Shown: positions 1 to 5,891, counted from the stretch's first letter. The stretch: DNA of 5,982 nt from Clostridia bacterium (GCA_017547995.1 JAFYNW010000290.1:1-5982); one strand, 5' to 3'. Numbers and translations: made by a program. The notes: generated by a model not told the origin, from the sequence alone.

Positions 1-20
1 AGGGAGAGAAACTTATTCAA

Positions 21-59
21 TGTGGCTTTGCCACACCATAACGTTTGGCAAAGGCAAAC
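21..59. repeat. two palindromes adjoining the hairpin array
   Basis: TGTGGC-TTT-GCCACA (21-35) is a perfect 6-bp inverted repeat, and GTTTG/CAAAC (43-59) is a 5-bp one. GGCAAA appears twice in tandem (47-52 and 53-58) and both copies can pair with TTTGCC at 27-32. These may be degenerate outer members of the array at 60-140, although they lack the ATATCG spacer between them. Confidence 0.6.
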
Positions 60-140
60 ATATCGCATCCGATTTATGGATATATCGCACGCGTAAGCGT
101 ATATCGTGCATCGAAGATGCATATCGCTTTCTCGTAAAGT
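60..140. repeat. array of short hairpins with ATATCG spacers
   Basis: ATATCG occurs at 60, 82, 101 and 121, at intervals of 22, 19 and 20 nt, with a decayed copy (TATCC) near 140. Each interval is filled by a small inverted repeat of different sequence: ATCC/GGAT (67-81), ACGC-GTAA-GCGT (89-100), GCATC-GAA-GATGC (108-120) and CTTT/AAAG (127-139). The spacer is kept while the stems differ yet still pair, so this is not a simple tandem duplication. I vaguely recall similar arrays between genes of gut Firmicutes, but I cannot name the family. Function is unknown. Confidence 0.8.
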
Positions 141-146
141 ATCCAC

Positions 147-157
147 TGATTAAATCA
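147..157. repeat. small palindrome after the hairpin array
   Basis: TGATT-A-AATCA is a perfect inverted repeat with a one-base centre, located just after the decayed fifth spacer. It may be the last, degenerate unit of the array or chance in AT-rich DNA. Confidence 0.4.
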
Positions 158-263
158 AAAGCAAGTTCATCGGTGGCTCTTTTTCCGTCATTGATGCCTA
201 AAAAGCCTCGTTAATACATACAGTATTGCCTGCGTTTTTTAGCCATTCTGACGAAAAAATATC

Positions 264-299
264 TAACCGCTGAACTCACTCTGATTCAATCAGCGGCTA
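264..299 (+). other. alternative stem pair upstream of selA
   Basis: CCGCTGA (267-273) pairs with TCAGCGG (290-296), and TA/TA extends the stem across one mismatch. The loop and right arm also contain CTGATT (281-286) and AATCAG (288-293), which form a competing hairpin using bases 290-293. No T-tract follows, so this is not an ordinary intrinsic terminator. It could be an operator or leader structure for selAB, or the end of an upstream unit. Apart from the hairpins, 1-340 shows no credible coding region. Confidence 0.55.
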
Positions 300-303
300 C
301 AAT
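298..303 (+). promoter_or_regulatory. possible -10 box upstream of selA
   Basis: TACAAT matches the -10 consensus at five of six positions and would start transcription about 30 nt before the selA ATG at 341. No convincing -35 lies 16-18 nt upstream (CTCACT at 275-280 is poor). The box sits directly behind the stem at 267-296. It is a weak candidate only; the true selAB promoter may lie upstream. Confidence 0.22.
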
Positions 304-322
304 GCGGAAACTTATACATTCC

Positions 323-327
323 AGGAG
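323..327 (+). promoter_or_regulatory. selA Shine-Dalgarno site
   Basis: AGGAG lies 13 nt before the ATG at 341. The gap is longer than usual, but this is the only purine-rich site near the start and it supports 341 over the in-frame ATG at 302. The AT-rich spacer could still allow fair initiation. Confidence 0.6.
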
Positions 328-340
328 TAAACAAACAATT

Positions 341-1726
341 ATGTCATATAATCTTTACAGACAGATTCCAAAAACAGATGAATTGCTCGCGATGGCATCC
401 ATCCGCAGCCTCATCGAAAATCATTCTCACAACCTCGTCCTTGACGCAATCAGAACAGTGCTTGAAACTGTGCGTGAAGGCATCAAAAACGGCGTTATTA
501 TGGAAATCAATGCCGGCATCATCGAAAAGATGGTAGCTGACACAGTGGACAAGATGACAACACCATCCTTGCGCACAGTTGTCAACGGCACAGGCGTTAT
601 CCTCCATACAAACCTCGGTCGTGCCCTTCTTTCCAAGGAAGCTATCGACGCTGTTGTCGACGTTGCAACAAACTATAACACACTCGAATACGACCCTGAA
701 GAAGGCAAGCGCGGCAGCCGTTATACTCACATCGAAGCTCAGATCTGTAAGCTTTGCAACTGTGAAGCGGCTATGGTTGTAAACAACAATGCAGCTGCAG
801 TTATGCTCATTCTCGGCGCAATCACAAGAGGCAAGGAAGTGCCTGTTTCCCGCGGTGAGCTCGTTGAAATCGGCGGCTCCTTCCGCGTTCCTGAAATTAT
901 GGAACAGTCCGGCACAATCCTCAAGGAAGTTGGCGCAACAAACAAGACACATCCACGCGACTACGAAAACGCTATCAACGAAAATACAGGCGCGCTCCTC
1001 AAGGTTCATACAAGTAACTTCAAGATTATGGGCTTCACAGAAAGCGTAGGCCTTTCCGAAATGGCAGAAATCGCACACAGCCACAACATCCCTCTCATCT
1101 ATGACCTTGGCGGCGGCTCTTTTGCAGACCTTGCTGACCTCGGCATCGAAGGCGAGCCAACTGTATTCGAATGTGCAAAGACAGGCGCAGACATCATCTC
1201 CTTCTCTGGCGACAAGCTCTTCGGCGGTCCTCAGGCTGGTATCATCATCGGCAAGAAGGAATACGTTGACAAGATGAAGAAGCATCCGCTCACACGTGCA
1301 TTCAGATGCGACAAGATGACTATCGCTGCTCTCTGCGCAACTCTCAACGCATATCACGATATGGATCAGGCTAAGAAGGATATTCCTACACTCAACATGA
1401 TCTTCATGTCCAACGAAGAAATGCTCAGGAAGGCTCAGACACTCCAGAAGAAGCTCAAGACTATCAAGGGTCTCGACGTTCAGGTTGTCAGCGAGCTTGC
1501 TCAGGTAGGCGGCGGCTCTGTTCCATCCCAGATGCTCCAGACAAAGTGCGTCTCCCTCAAGGCTGAAAATATGAAGACAAGCGAGCTTGAAGAAAAGCTC
1601 CGTCACCTCAAGCGCCCTATCGTAACACGTGTTGCACGTGACAGAGTGCTTTTCTGTATGAGAACAACAAAGAAGGAAGACTTCGGTTACATTTATGAAG
1701 CCCTCAAGGCAGTTTTAGGAGAATAA
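341..1726 (+). CDS. selA: SelA, L-seryl-tRNA(Sec) selenium transferase
   Basis: This PLP-dependent enzyme converts seryl-tRNA(Sec) to selenocysteyl-tRNA(Sec) in the cytoplasm using selenophosphate; bacterial SelA is known to work as a ring-shaped decamer. The product from 341 is 461 aa, close to the usual length of about 460. Visible landmarks are the family-like N-terminus LYRQIPKTDELLA, the block NGTGVILHTNLGRALL (residues 82-97), and SFSGDKLFGGPQAG, whose Lys292 matches the PLP-binding lysine (Lys295 in E. coli). I chose the ATG at 341 because it follows an AGGAG and places the protein start at the family N-terminus. The in-frame ATG at 302 would add 13 residues, has no ribosome site, and overlaps a possible -10 box. 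The stop codon directly abuts the selB start, which implies co-translation. The assignment is secure; the exact start is slightly less so because the AGGAG-to-ATG gap of 13 nt is long. Confidence 0.97.
   Translation: MSYNLYRQIPKTDELLAMASIRSLIENHSHNLVLDAIRTVLETVREGIKNGVIMEINAGIIEKMVADTVDKMTTPSLRTVVNGTGVILHTNLGRALLSKEAIDAVVDVATNYNTLEYDPEEGKRGSRYTHIEAQICKLCNCEAAMVVNNNAAAVMLILGAITRGKEVPVSRGELVEIGGSFRVPEIMEQSGTILKEVGATNKTHPRDYENAINENTGALLKVHTSNFKIMGFTESVGLSEMAEIAHSHNIPLIYDLGGGSFADLADLGIEGEPTVFECAKTGADIISFSGDKLFGGPQAGIIIGKKEYVDKMKKHPLTRAFRCDKMTIAALCATLNAYHDMDQAKKDIPTLNMIFMSNEEMLRKAQTLQKKLKTIKGLDVQVVSELAQVGGGSVPSQMLQTKCVSLKAENMKTSELEEKLRHLKRPIVTRVARDRVLFCMRTTKKEDFGYIYEALKAVLGE
1717..1721 (+). promoter_or_regulatory. 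selB Shine-Dalgarno site inside selA
   Basis: AGGAG is embedded in the last codons of selA, 5 nt before the selB ATG. Ribosomes finishing selA at 1726 are placed directly on the selB start, which supports translational coupling and fixed stoichiometry of SelA and SelB. Confidence 0.85.
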
Positions 1727-3640
1727 ATGAACAACAATATTATCATAGGCACTGCCGGTCACGTTGACCACGGCAAGACAAGCCTTATCAAAGCGCTCAC
1801 AGGTATCGAAACAGACCGCCTCAGAGAAGAAAAGAAGCGCGGTATCACAATCGAGCTTGGCTTTGCATATATCGACCTTCCACAGGGCCTCCGTGCAGGT
1901 ATCATCGACGTGCCTGGCCACGAAAAGTTCATCAAGAATATGCTTGCCGGCGCAGGCGGTATCGATATCGCTATGCTCATCATCGCAGCTGACGAAGGCG
2001 TAATGCCACAGACAGAAGAACATCTTGAAATCCTCTCCCTCCTCGATATCAAGAAGGGCGTCATCGCCCTCACAAAGACAGATATGGTGGACGAAGAATG
2101 GCTTGAAATGATGAAGGAAGAAATCGCGGAAAAGATGAACGGCACTTTCATGGAAGGTGTGAAAATCATCCCTGTTTCCTCCTATACAGGCGACGGCATC
2201 CCTGAGCTTCAGGAAGAACTTGCAAAATTGGCAAACGAATGTGAGCCAAAGAATGAAACCATCCCATTCCGTATCCCTGTTGACAGAGTTTTCTCCGTTG
2301 ACGGCTTCGGTACTGTTATCACAGGTACACTCATCGAAGGTGTTGTCAAGGAAGGCGACACAGTCACAATCTATCCGGACAAGATTGAAACAAAGGTCCG
2401 CGGCATCCAGGTACACTCCCAGCCTGTAAAGCAGGCTTATCCTGGTCAGCGTGTAGCGGTAAATCTTGCAGGCGTACACAAGAGTGAGCTTGAACGCGGC
2501 GACATCATCGCAGCGCAGGACTCCATGGATACTTCCATGATGCTCGACGCTCTCCTCAAGGTTACAGCAGATACAGAGCGCCATATCAAGAACGGCAGCC
2601 GTCTCCATTTCTATCACGGCAGCCGCGAAATCCTCTGTAAGACAATTCTTCTCGATAAGGACGAGCTCATCAAGGGTGAGCAGGCTTACGCTCAGCTCCG
2701 TCTTGAAGAAAACGTCTCCCTCAAGGCAGGCGACAGATTTGTCGTAAGATTCTATTCTCCGCTCGAAACAGTTGGCGGCGGTGTAATTCTCGACGCAAAT
2801 CCAAAGAAGCACAAGCGCTTTGACGAAGCTGTCATCAACGATATGAAGGCCAAGGAAACAGGCACAATGCAGAACAAGATTGCTCTTTCCATCAAGGAAC
2901 ACAGCAAGCAGTTCCTTCCTATCGATGATATCAAGAAGCGTATCGCAATCACAGACGAAGAATTTAATAAGAAGATTGAAAACCTTGTAAAGTACAAGGA
3001 AATCATCAAGCTTACACCAAAAATCTATCTTCATAAGGACTATATTGCCGAACTCAACGGCAAGTGCCTTATGATGCTTAAGGAACACCACAAAAACTTC
3101 CCGCTTCAGGCAGGTATCCGCCGCGATGAAATCGCATCCAAGCTCATCAGAAATGCTGATGCAAACCTCGCTAATGCAATCCTTGCCGAAGTATGCCATC
3201 TCGGTGACGTCAAGACTGTCGACGGCATCATGTCCCTCAAGGACTTCGAGCCAAAGGCAGAGGGCGGCAACAAGGCTCTTATGGACAAGCTTGAAAAGGC
3301 TTATATCGACGCAGGATTCACACCTGACGCAACAGATGCTATGATGGCTTCCCTCAAGGCTAAGCCAAACGAAGTGAAGGAAGTATACAATTCGCTTATC
3401 AAGGGCAAGAAGCTTGTCCGCATCGATGCAACTCTCACACTCCATATCAGCGTGTTTGAAAAGGCACTCGGAATGATAAACGAACAGATCAACAAGGACG
3501 GCAAGATTACTCTCGCTCAGTTCCGTGACCTTATCGGCACGTCCAGAAAGTATGCTATGCCTGTTCTCGAATACTGCGACAATGCAGGTTATACGAAAAA
3601 AATCGACGATTATCGTGTAAAGGGTCCTAAATTAGGATAA
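1727..3640 (+). CDS. selB: SelB, selenocysteine-specific translation elongation factor
   Basis: SelB is a GTPase that delivers selenocysteyl-tRNA(Sec) to ribosomes paused at an in-frame UGA and recognises the SECIS hairpin in the mRNA. The 637-aa product matches the family length (about 610-640). G motifs are all present: GHVDHGKT (11-18), the RGITIELGF region (39-46), DVPGHE (61-66), TKTD (116-119) and VSS (150-152). EF-Tu-like beta-barrel domains follow, with RVFSVDGFGTVITGT at 187-201 and the SelB-typical GGGVILD at 350-356. The C-terminal part, roughly 380-637, should be the winged-helix domain that binds SECIS RNA, and the last winged helix shows GTSRKYAMPVLEY (604-616). It starts immediately after the selA stop with AGGAG at 1717-1721 inside selA, a good 5-nt spacing. 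It is almost certainly co-transcribed and translationally coupled with selA. No truncation or missing motif was seen. Confidence 0.97.
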   Translation: MNNNIIIGTAGHVDHGKTSLIKALTGIETDRLREEKKRGITIELGFAYIDLPQGLRAGIIDVPGHEKFIKNMLAGAGGIDIAMLIIAADEGVMPQTEEHLEILSLLDIKKGVIALTKTDMVDEEWLEMMKEEIAEKMNGTFMEGVKIIPVSSYTGDGIPELQEELAKLANECEPKNETIPFRIPVDRVFSVDGFGTVITGTLIEGVVKEGDTVTIYPDKIETKVRGIQVHSQPVKQAYPGQRVAVNLAGVHKSELERGDIIAAQDSMDTSMMLDALLKVTADTERHIKNGSRLHFYHGSREILCKTILLDKDELIKGEQAYAQLRLEENVSLKAGDRFVVRFYSPLETVGGGVILDANPKKHKRFDEAVINDMKAKETGTMQNKIALSIKEHSKQFLPIDDIKKRIAITDEEFNKKIENLVKYKEIIKLTPKIYLHKDYIAELNGKCLMMLKEHHKNFPLQAGIRRDEIASKLIRNADANLANAILAEVCHLGDVKTVDGIMSLKDFEPKAEGGNKALMDKLEKAYIDAGFTPDATDAMMASLKAKPNEVKEVYNSLIKGKKLVRIDATLTLHISVFEKALGMINEQINKDGKITLAQFRDLIGTSRKYAMPVLEYCDNAGYTKKIDDYRVKGPKLG

Positions 3641-3646
3641 AAGTTA

Positions 3647-3675
3647 TTGACACATCAATTATTTTATTATAAAAT
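3647..3675 (+). promoter_or_regulatory. sigma-A-type promoter for rny
   Basis: A perfect -35 TTGACA (3647-3652) is separated by 17 nt from a -10 TAAAAT (3670-3675), with an AT-rich spacer. Transcription would start near 3682, giving a leader of about 194 nt before rny. The -35 box begins only six bases after the selB stop. A weaker second candidate, TTGATA (3688-3693) and TATTAC (3711-3716) also with a 17-nt spacer, lies just downstream and could be a tandem promoter. Confidence 0.72.
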
Positions 3676-3739
3676 AAAATAGTATGGTTGATATTATTTC
3701 TATAAAGATATATTACCCTGTACACGAAGAATAACAGAC

Positions 3740-3841
3740 TCAATCGTAGTTGTGCTTTTTGATGAGTGAGGTGTGCAGCAGGGGACGGTGCTTGTCAACG
3801 TCCCGCGGTACGTCCCGTTCATCGTCGCAAATTACGATTGA
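3740..3841. repeat. inverted-repeat element in the rny leader
   Basis: Perfect 9-bp ends, TCAATCGTA (3740-3748) and TACGATTGA (3833-3841), enclose nested shorter pairings TGC/GCA (3753-3755, 3827-3829) and GATGA/TCATC (3761-3765, 3819-3823). A core GGGACG (3782-3787) is followed by CGTCCC twice (3799-3804 and 3811-3816). In RNA this would be one long imperfect hairpin between the promoter and the rny start. It may be a small repeat or MITE-like insertion, or a leader regulatory structure. No known riboswitch was recognised. Confidence 0.65.
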
Positions 3842-3863
3842 AACAACAAAAAATATCAAGAAA

Positions 3864-3869
3864 GGGAGG
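3864..3869 (+). promoter_or_regulatory. rny Shine-Dalgarno site
   Basis: GGGAGG lies 6 nt before the ATG at 3876. This strong site decides the rny start against the longer TTG-initiated reading from 3750. Confidence 0.9.
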
Positions 3870-3875
3870 TATGTA

Positions 3876-5420
3876 ATGGATAAGATCATTATAGGACTTA
3901 TTGCTCTCGTAATAGGTGTTATCGGTGGCGCAATCTTCGGCTTTATGTATCGTAAGAACTCTGCTGAAAAAGAAATCGGCAGTGCTGAAGATGAAGCTAA
4001 GCGTATTATAAATGATGCCATCCGCACAGCTGAAGCTAAGAAGCGTGAAGCTTTGGTAGAAGCTAAGGATGAAATCCATAAGAGCCGTACTGAGTTCGAA
4101 AAGGAATACAAAGAACGCAGAAGCGAGCTCCAGAAGTCAGAACGTCGTCTTCTTCAGAAGGAAGAAAATCTCGATAAGAAGTACGAAACTGTCGAACACA
4201 AAGAAGAAAAACTCAATGCCAAAATCAGAGAAGCTGAACAGAACAACGAAGAGATCAAGCAGATCAAGAAGGGTCAGCTCGAAATGCTGGAGAAAATCTC
4301 CGGTCTCACAACTGAGGAGGCTAAGGACCTTATCGTTAAGCAGGCTGAGCAGGAAGCTAAGCACGACGTAGCGGTAAAGTATAAGGAAATCGAACGTCAG
4401 CTCAAGGAAGATGCTGACGCAAAGGCAAGAGAGCTCATCTCTCTCGCAATTCAGCGCTGTGCATCCGACCATGCGTCCGAAGCTACAGTATCCGCTGTTT
4501 CCCTTCCAAACGACGAAATGAAGGGCAGAATCATCGGTCGTGAAGGCCGTAACATCAGAACTCTTGAAACTCTCACAGGTGTTGACCTCATCATCGACGA
4601 TACACCTGAAGCAATCACAGTTTCTTCCTTCGACCCTGTAAGACGTGAAGTTGCACGTCTCACTCTTGAAAAGCTCATCATCGACGGCAGAATCCACCCA
4701 GCTCGCATCGAAGAAATGGTGGAAAAGTCCAAGCGCGAAGTTGAACAGATTATCAAGAGCGAAGGTGAAAGAGCTCTCTTTGAAACATCCATCCACGGTA
4801 TCCATCCTGAGCTCATCAAGATTCTCGGCCGTATGCGCTTCCGCACAAGTTATGGCCAGAACGTGCTCAATCATTCCATCGAAGTTGCTCACCTTTCCGG
4901 TCTCCTCGCAGCAGAGCTCGGCGCTGATATCAATATCGCAAAGCGCGCAGGTCTTCTCCACGATATCGGTAAGTCTGTCAGCCACGAAATGGAAGGCACA
5001 CACATCCAGCTCGGTGTTGAACTCGCTAAGAAGTATCGCGAAAGCGAAGCTGTTATCCATGCTATCCACGCTCACCACGGTGACGTTGAAGCTGAAACAG
5101 TTGAAGCTTGCATCGTTCAGGCAGCTGATGCTATCTCTGCACCCCGCCCAGGTGCAAGAAGAGAAAATCTCGAAAACTACATCAAGCGTCTTGAAAAGCT
5201 GGAAGAAATCGCTTCAAGCTTTGACGGCGTAGAAAAGTCCTTCGCATTCCAGGCAGGTCGTGAAGTACGTATCATTGTTAAGCCTGAATCCGTCAGCGAT
5301 GACGATATGGTGCTCCTCGCTCGTGAAATGTCCAAGAAGATCGAAGCAGAGCTTTCCTACCCAGGTCAGATCAAGGTTCACGTTGTCCGCGAAACACGCG
5401 TTGTCGACTACGCAAAGTAA
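3876..5420 (+). CDS. rny: RNase Y, membrane-anchored endoribonuclease
   Basis: RNase Y is a 5'-end-sensitive endoribonuclease that initiates bulk mRNA decay and processes riboswitch and operon transcripts in Bacillota, acting at the membrane. The 514-aa product is close to the 520 aa of the B. subtilis protein. Domains in order: one N-terminal membrane helix (about residues 4-24), a long highly charged coiled coil rich in E, K, R and Q (about 28-200), a KH RNA-binding domain with the GREG loop at 221-224, and an HD phosphohydrolase domain. Putative metal and catalytic residues are His333, His362-Asp363 (LLHDIGK), His395/His400/His401 and Asp418; the HD pair lies six residues earlier than in B. 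subtilis, matching the length difference. I chose the ATG at 3876 because GGGAGG sits 6 nt upstream and the protein then begins at the membrane helix. The frame stays open upstream to a TTG at 3750, but that extension has no family-like sequence. Its own promoter and terminator flank it. Confidence 0.97.
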   Translation: MDKIIIGLIALVIGVIGGAIFGFMYRKNSAEKEIGSAEDEAKRIINDAIRTAEAKKREALVEAKDEIHKSRTEFEKEYKERRSELQKSERRLLQKEENLDKKYETVEHKEEKLNAKIREAEQNNEEIKQIKKGQLEMLEKISGLTTEEAKDLIVKQAEQEAKHDVAVKYKEIERQLKEDADAKARELISLAIQRCASDHASEATVSAVSLPNDEMKGRIIGREGRNIRTLETLTGVDLIIDDTPEAITVSSFDPVRREVARLTLEKLIIDGRIHPARIEEMVEKSKREVEQIIKSEGERALFETSIHGIHPELIKILGRMRFRTSYGQNVLNHSIEVAHLSGLLAAELGADINIAKRAGLLHDIGKSVSHEMEGTHIQLGVELAKKYRESEAVIHAIHAHHGDVEAETVEACIVQAADAISAPRPGARRENLENYIKRLEKLEEIASSFDGVEKSFAFQAGREVRIIVKPESVSDDDMVLLAREMSKKIEAELSYPGQIKVHVVRETRVVDYAK

Positions 5421-5432
5421 ATATTTGCATCC

Positions 5433-5465
5433 AAAGGAGCAGTTAATTCTGCTCCTTTTTCTTTT
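5433..5465 (+). terminator. intrinsic terminator of rny
   Basis: A perfect 10-bp inverted repeat, AAAGGAGCAG (5433-5442) and CTGCTCCTTT (5449-5458), encloses the loop TTAATT. Its GC-rich part is followed by TTTTTCTTTT. It begins 13 nt after the rny stop and should end rny transcripts. The A-tract on the left arm could give some activity in the reverse direction. Confidence 0.93.
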
Positions 5466-5570
5466 GCCTCCCACCCTCGTGAATATATTCTATAACAAAA
5501 AAGTGAAATCAGTCAGTGAAACATTTCCTGGAAAATTTCACTCCCCATTGAACAGGCTCAATAGGGTCCC
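5466..5570. other. gene-free stretch after the rny terminator, with hairpins
   Basis: No coding region was seen. AGTGAAAT (5502-5509) pairs with ATTTCACT (5535-5542), and a second AGTGAAA at 5515-5521 competes for the same right arm. A second hairpin pairs CCCATTGA (5544-5551) with TCAAT and GGG (5558-5562 and 5564-5566) with a one-base bulge. There are no T-tracts, so these are not typical terminators. Confidence 0.55.
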
Positions 5571-5579
5571 CATGATTAA

Positions 5580-5700
5580 ATACTCGCTGGGCAAAATGAA
5601 TTTGCCCGCTCGGTACGGCGGTACTCACCGCCGGTCGAGCACCCGGCCCTCCTGTTTTCAACAGACCGTAGGGGACGGCGCCCTCGACGTCCCGCCTTAA
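5580..5700. repeat. GC-rich intergenic hairpin block with GGGACG core
   Basis: Successive inverted repeats are GGGCAAA-ATGAA-TTTGCCC (5589-5607), GCTCG/CGAGC enclosing GGCGGT-ACTC-ACCGCC (5608-5640), CTGTT-TTC-AACAG (5652-5664), and GGGACG/CGTCCC (5672-5677 and 5688-5693). The last matches the core of the element in the rny leader, including flanking GGGGACGG and CGTCCCGC. The block is clearly more GC-rich than its flanks. The open frames across it on both strands resemble no known protein. Confidence 0.65.
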
Positions 5701-5730
5701 CCAATGCGTCGCAGACACATCATTTTCTTG

Positions 5731-5830
5731 CCTCGCCCTTTGGGACACCGCCCGCAGGCGGCGTGCATGCGAGCAACCGACGAAGTCGGCTCTTGGCGAG
5801 TCGCTGAGGTGGCACCGCAGGTGACGGAGG
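5731..5830. repeat. branched hairpin module in intergenic DNA
   Basis: CTCGCC (5732-5737) pairs with GGCGAG (5795-5800) and encloses two hairpins, CCGCC-CGCA-GGCGG (5748-5761) and GAG..CCGAC-GAA-GTCGG-CTC (5771-5792). Another hairpin, CACC-GCA-GGTG (5813-5823), follows and is succeeded by ACGGAGGGA. The look matches degenerate intergenic repeats that I recall from gut Firmicutes genomes, which is memory and not a search. No gene was seen here. Confidence 0.6.
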
Positions 5831-5872
5831 GATTGCCAAAAACCAAAAACAAAATCCATCAATCACATCCCT

Positions 5873-5891
5873 CGCGCGCACGCGCGTATAT
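5873..5891. other. alternating purine-pyrimidine tract
   Basis: Nineteen bases alternate strictly between pyrimidine and purine, mostly CG steps turning into TA steps. The CG part is also a perfect inverted repeat, CGCGCG-CA-CGCGCG (5873-5886). Such tracts can adopt Z-form or a cruciform under negative supercoiling. The tract marks the sharp change from GC-rich repeats to the AT-rich stretch at about 5887-5936. Confidence 0.55.

Noticed and set aside
60..140. CRISPR array
   Set aside because: The repeated part is only six bases with intervals of about 20 nt, and the variable parts are palindromes; no cas genes are present.
20..214. 64-residue open frame on the + strand
   Set aside because: It runs through the hairpin array, so its sequence is dictated by repeats; it has no ribosome site and no recognisable protein features.
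264..299. Possible tRNA(Sec) gene (selC) upstream of selA
   Set aside because: The stem is too short and there is no T-arm, long variable arm or UCA anticodon arrangement within about 95 nt.
302..340. 13-residue N-terminal extension of SelA from the ATG at 302
   Set aside because: There is no ribosome site before 302, the family N-terminus begins at 341, and AGGAG at 323-327 lies inside the extension.
1715..3445. 576-residue antisense open frame across selB
   Set aside because: It is codon-aligned with selB and open only because selB avoids TTA, CTA and TCA codons; it is rich in Cys, Leu and Val with no domain logic. The similar antisense frames in selA (344-1606) and rny (4137-5078) are rejected for the same reason.
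3625..3637. Intrinsic terminator for selAB at TCCTAA-A-TTAGGA
   Set aside because: The stem is AT-rich with almost no loop, overlaps the end of selB, and is not followed by a T-tract.
3750..3875. 42-residue N-terminal extension of RNase Y from a TTG
   Set aside because: The extension is translated repeat element and leader; the true start at 3876 has a strong ribosome site and leads straight into the membrane helix expected for RNase Y.
3682..3875. Known riboswitch in the rny leader
   Set aside because: I recognise no conserved riboswitch core; the visible structure is explained by the inverted-repeat element.
5509..5862. 117-residue antisense open frame in the 3' intergenic region
   Set aside because: It spans several hairpins and repeat blocks, and has no ribosome site or family resemblance.
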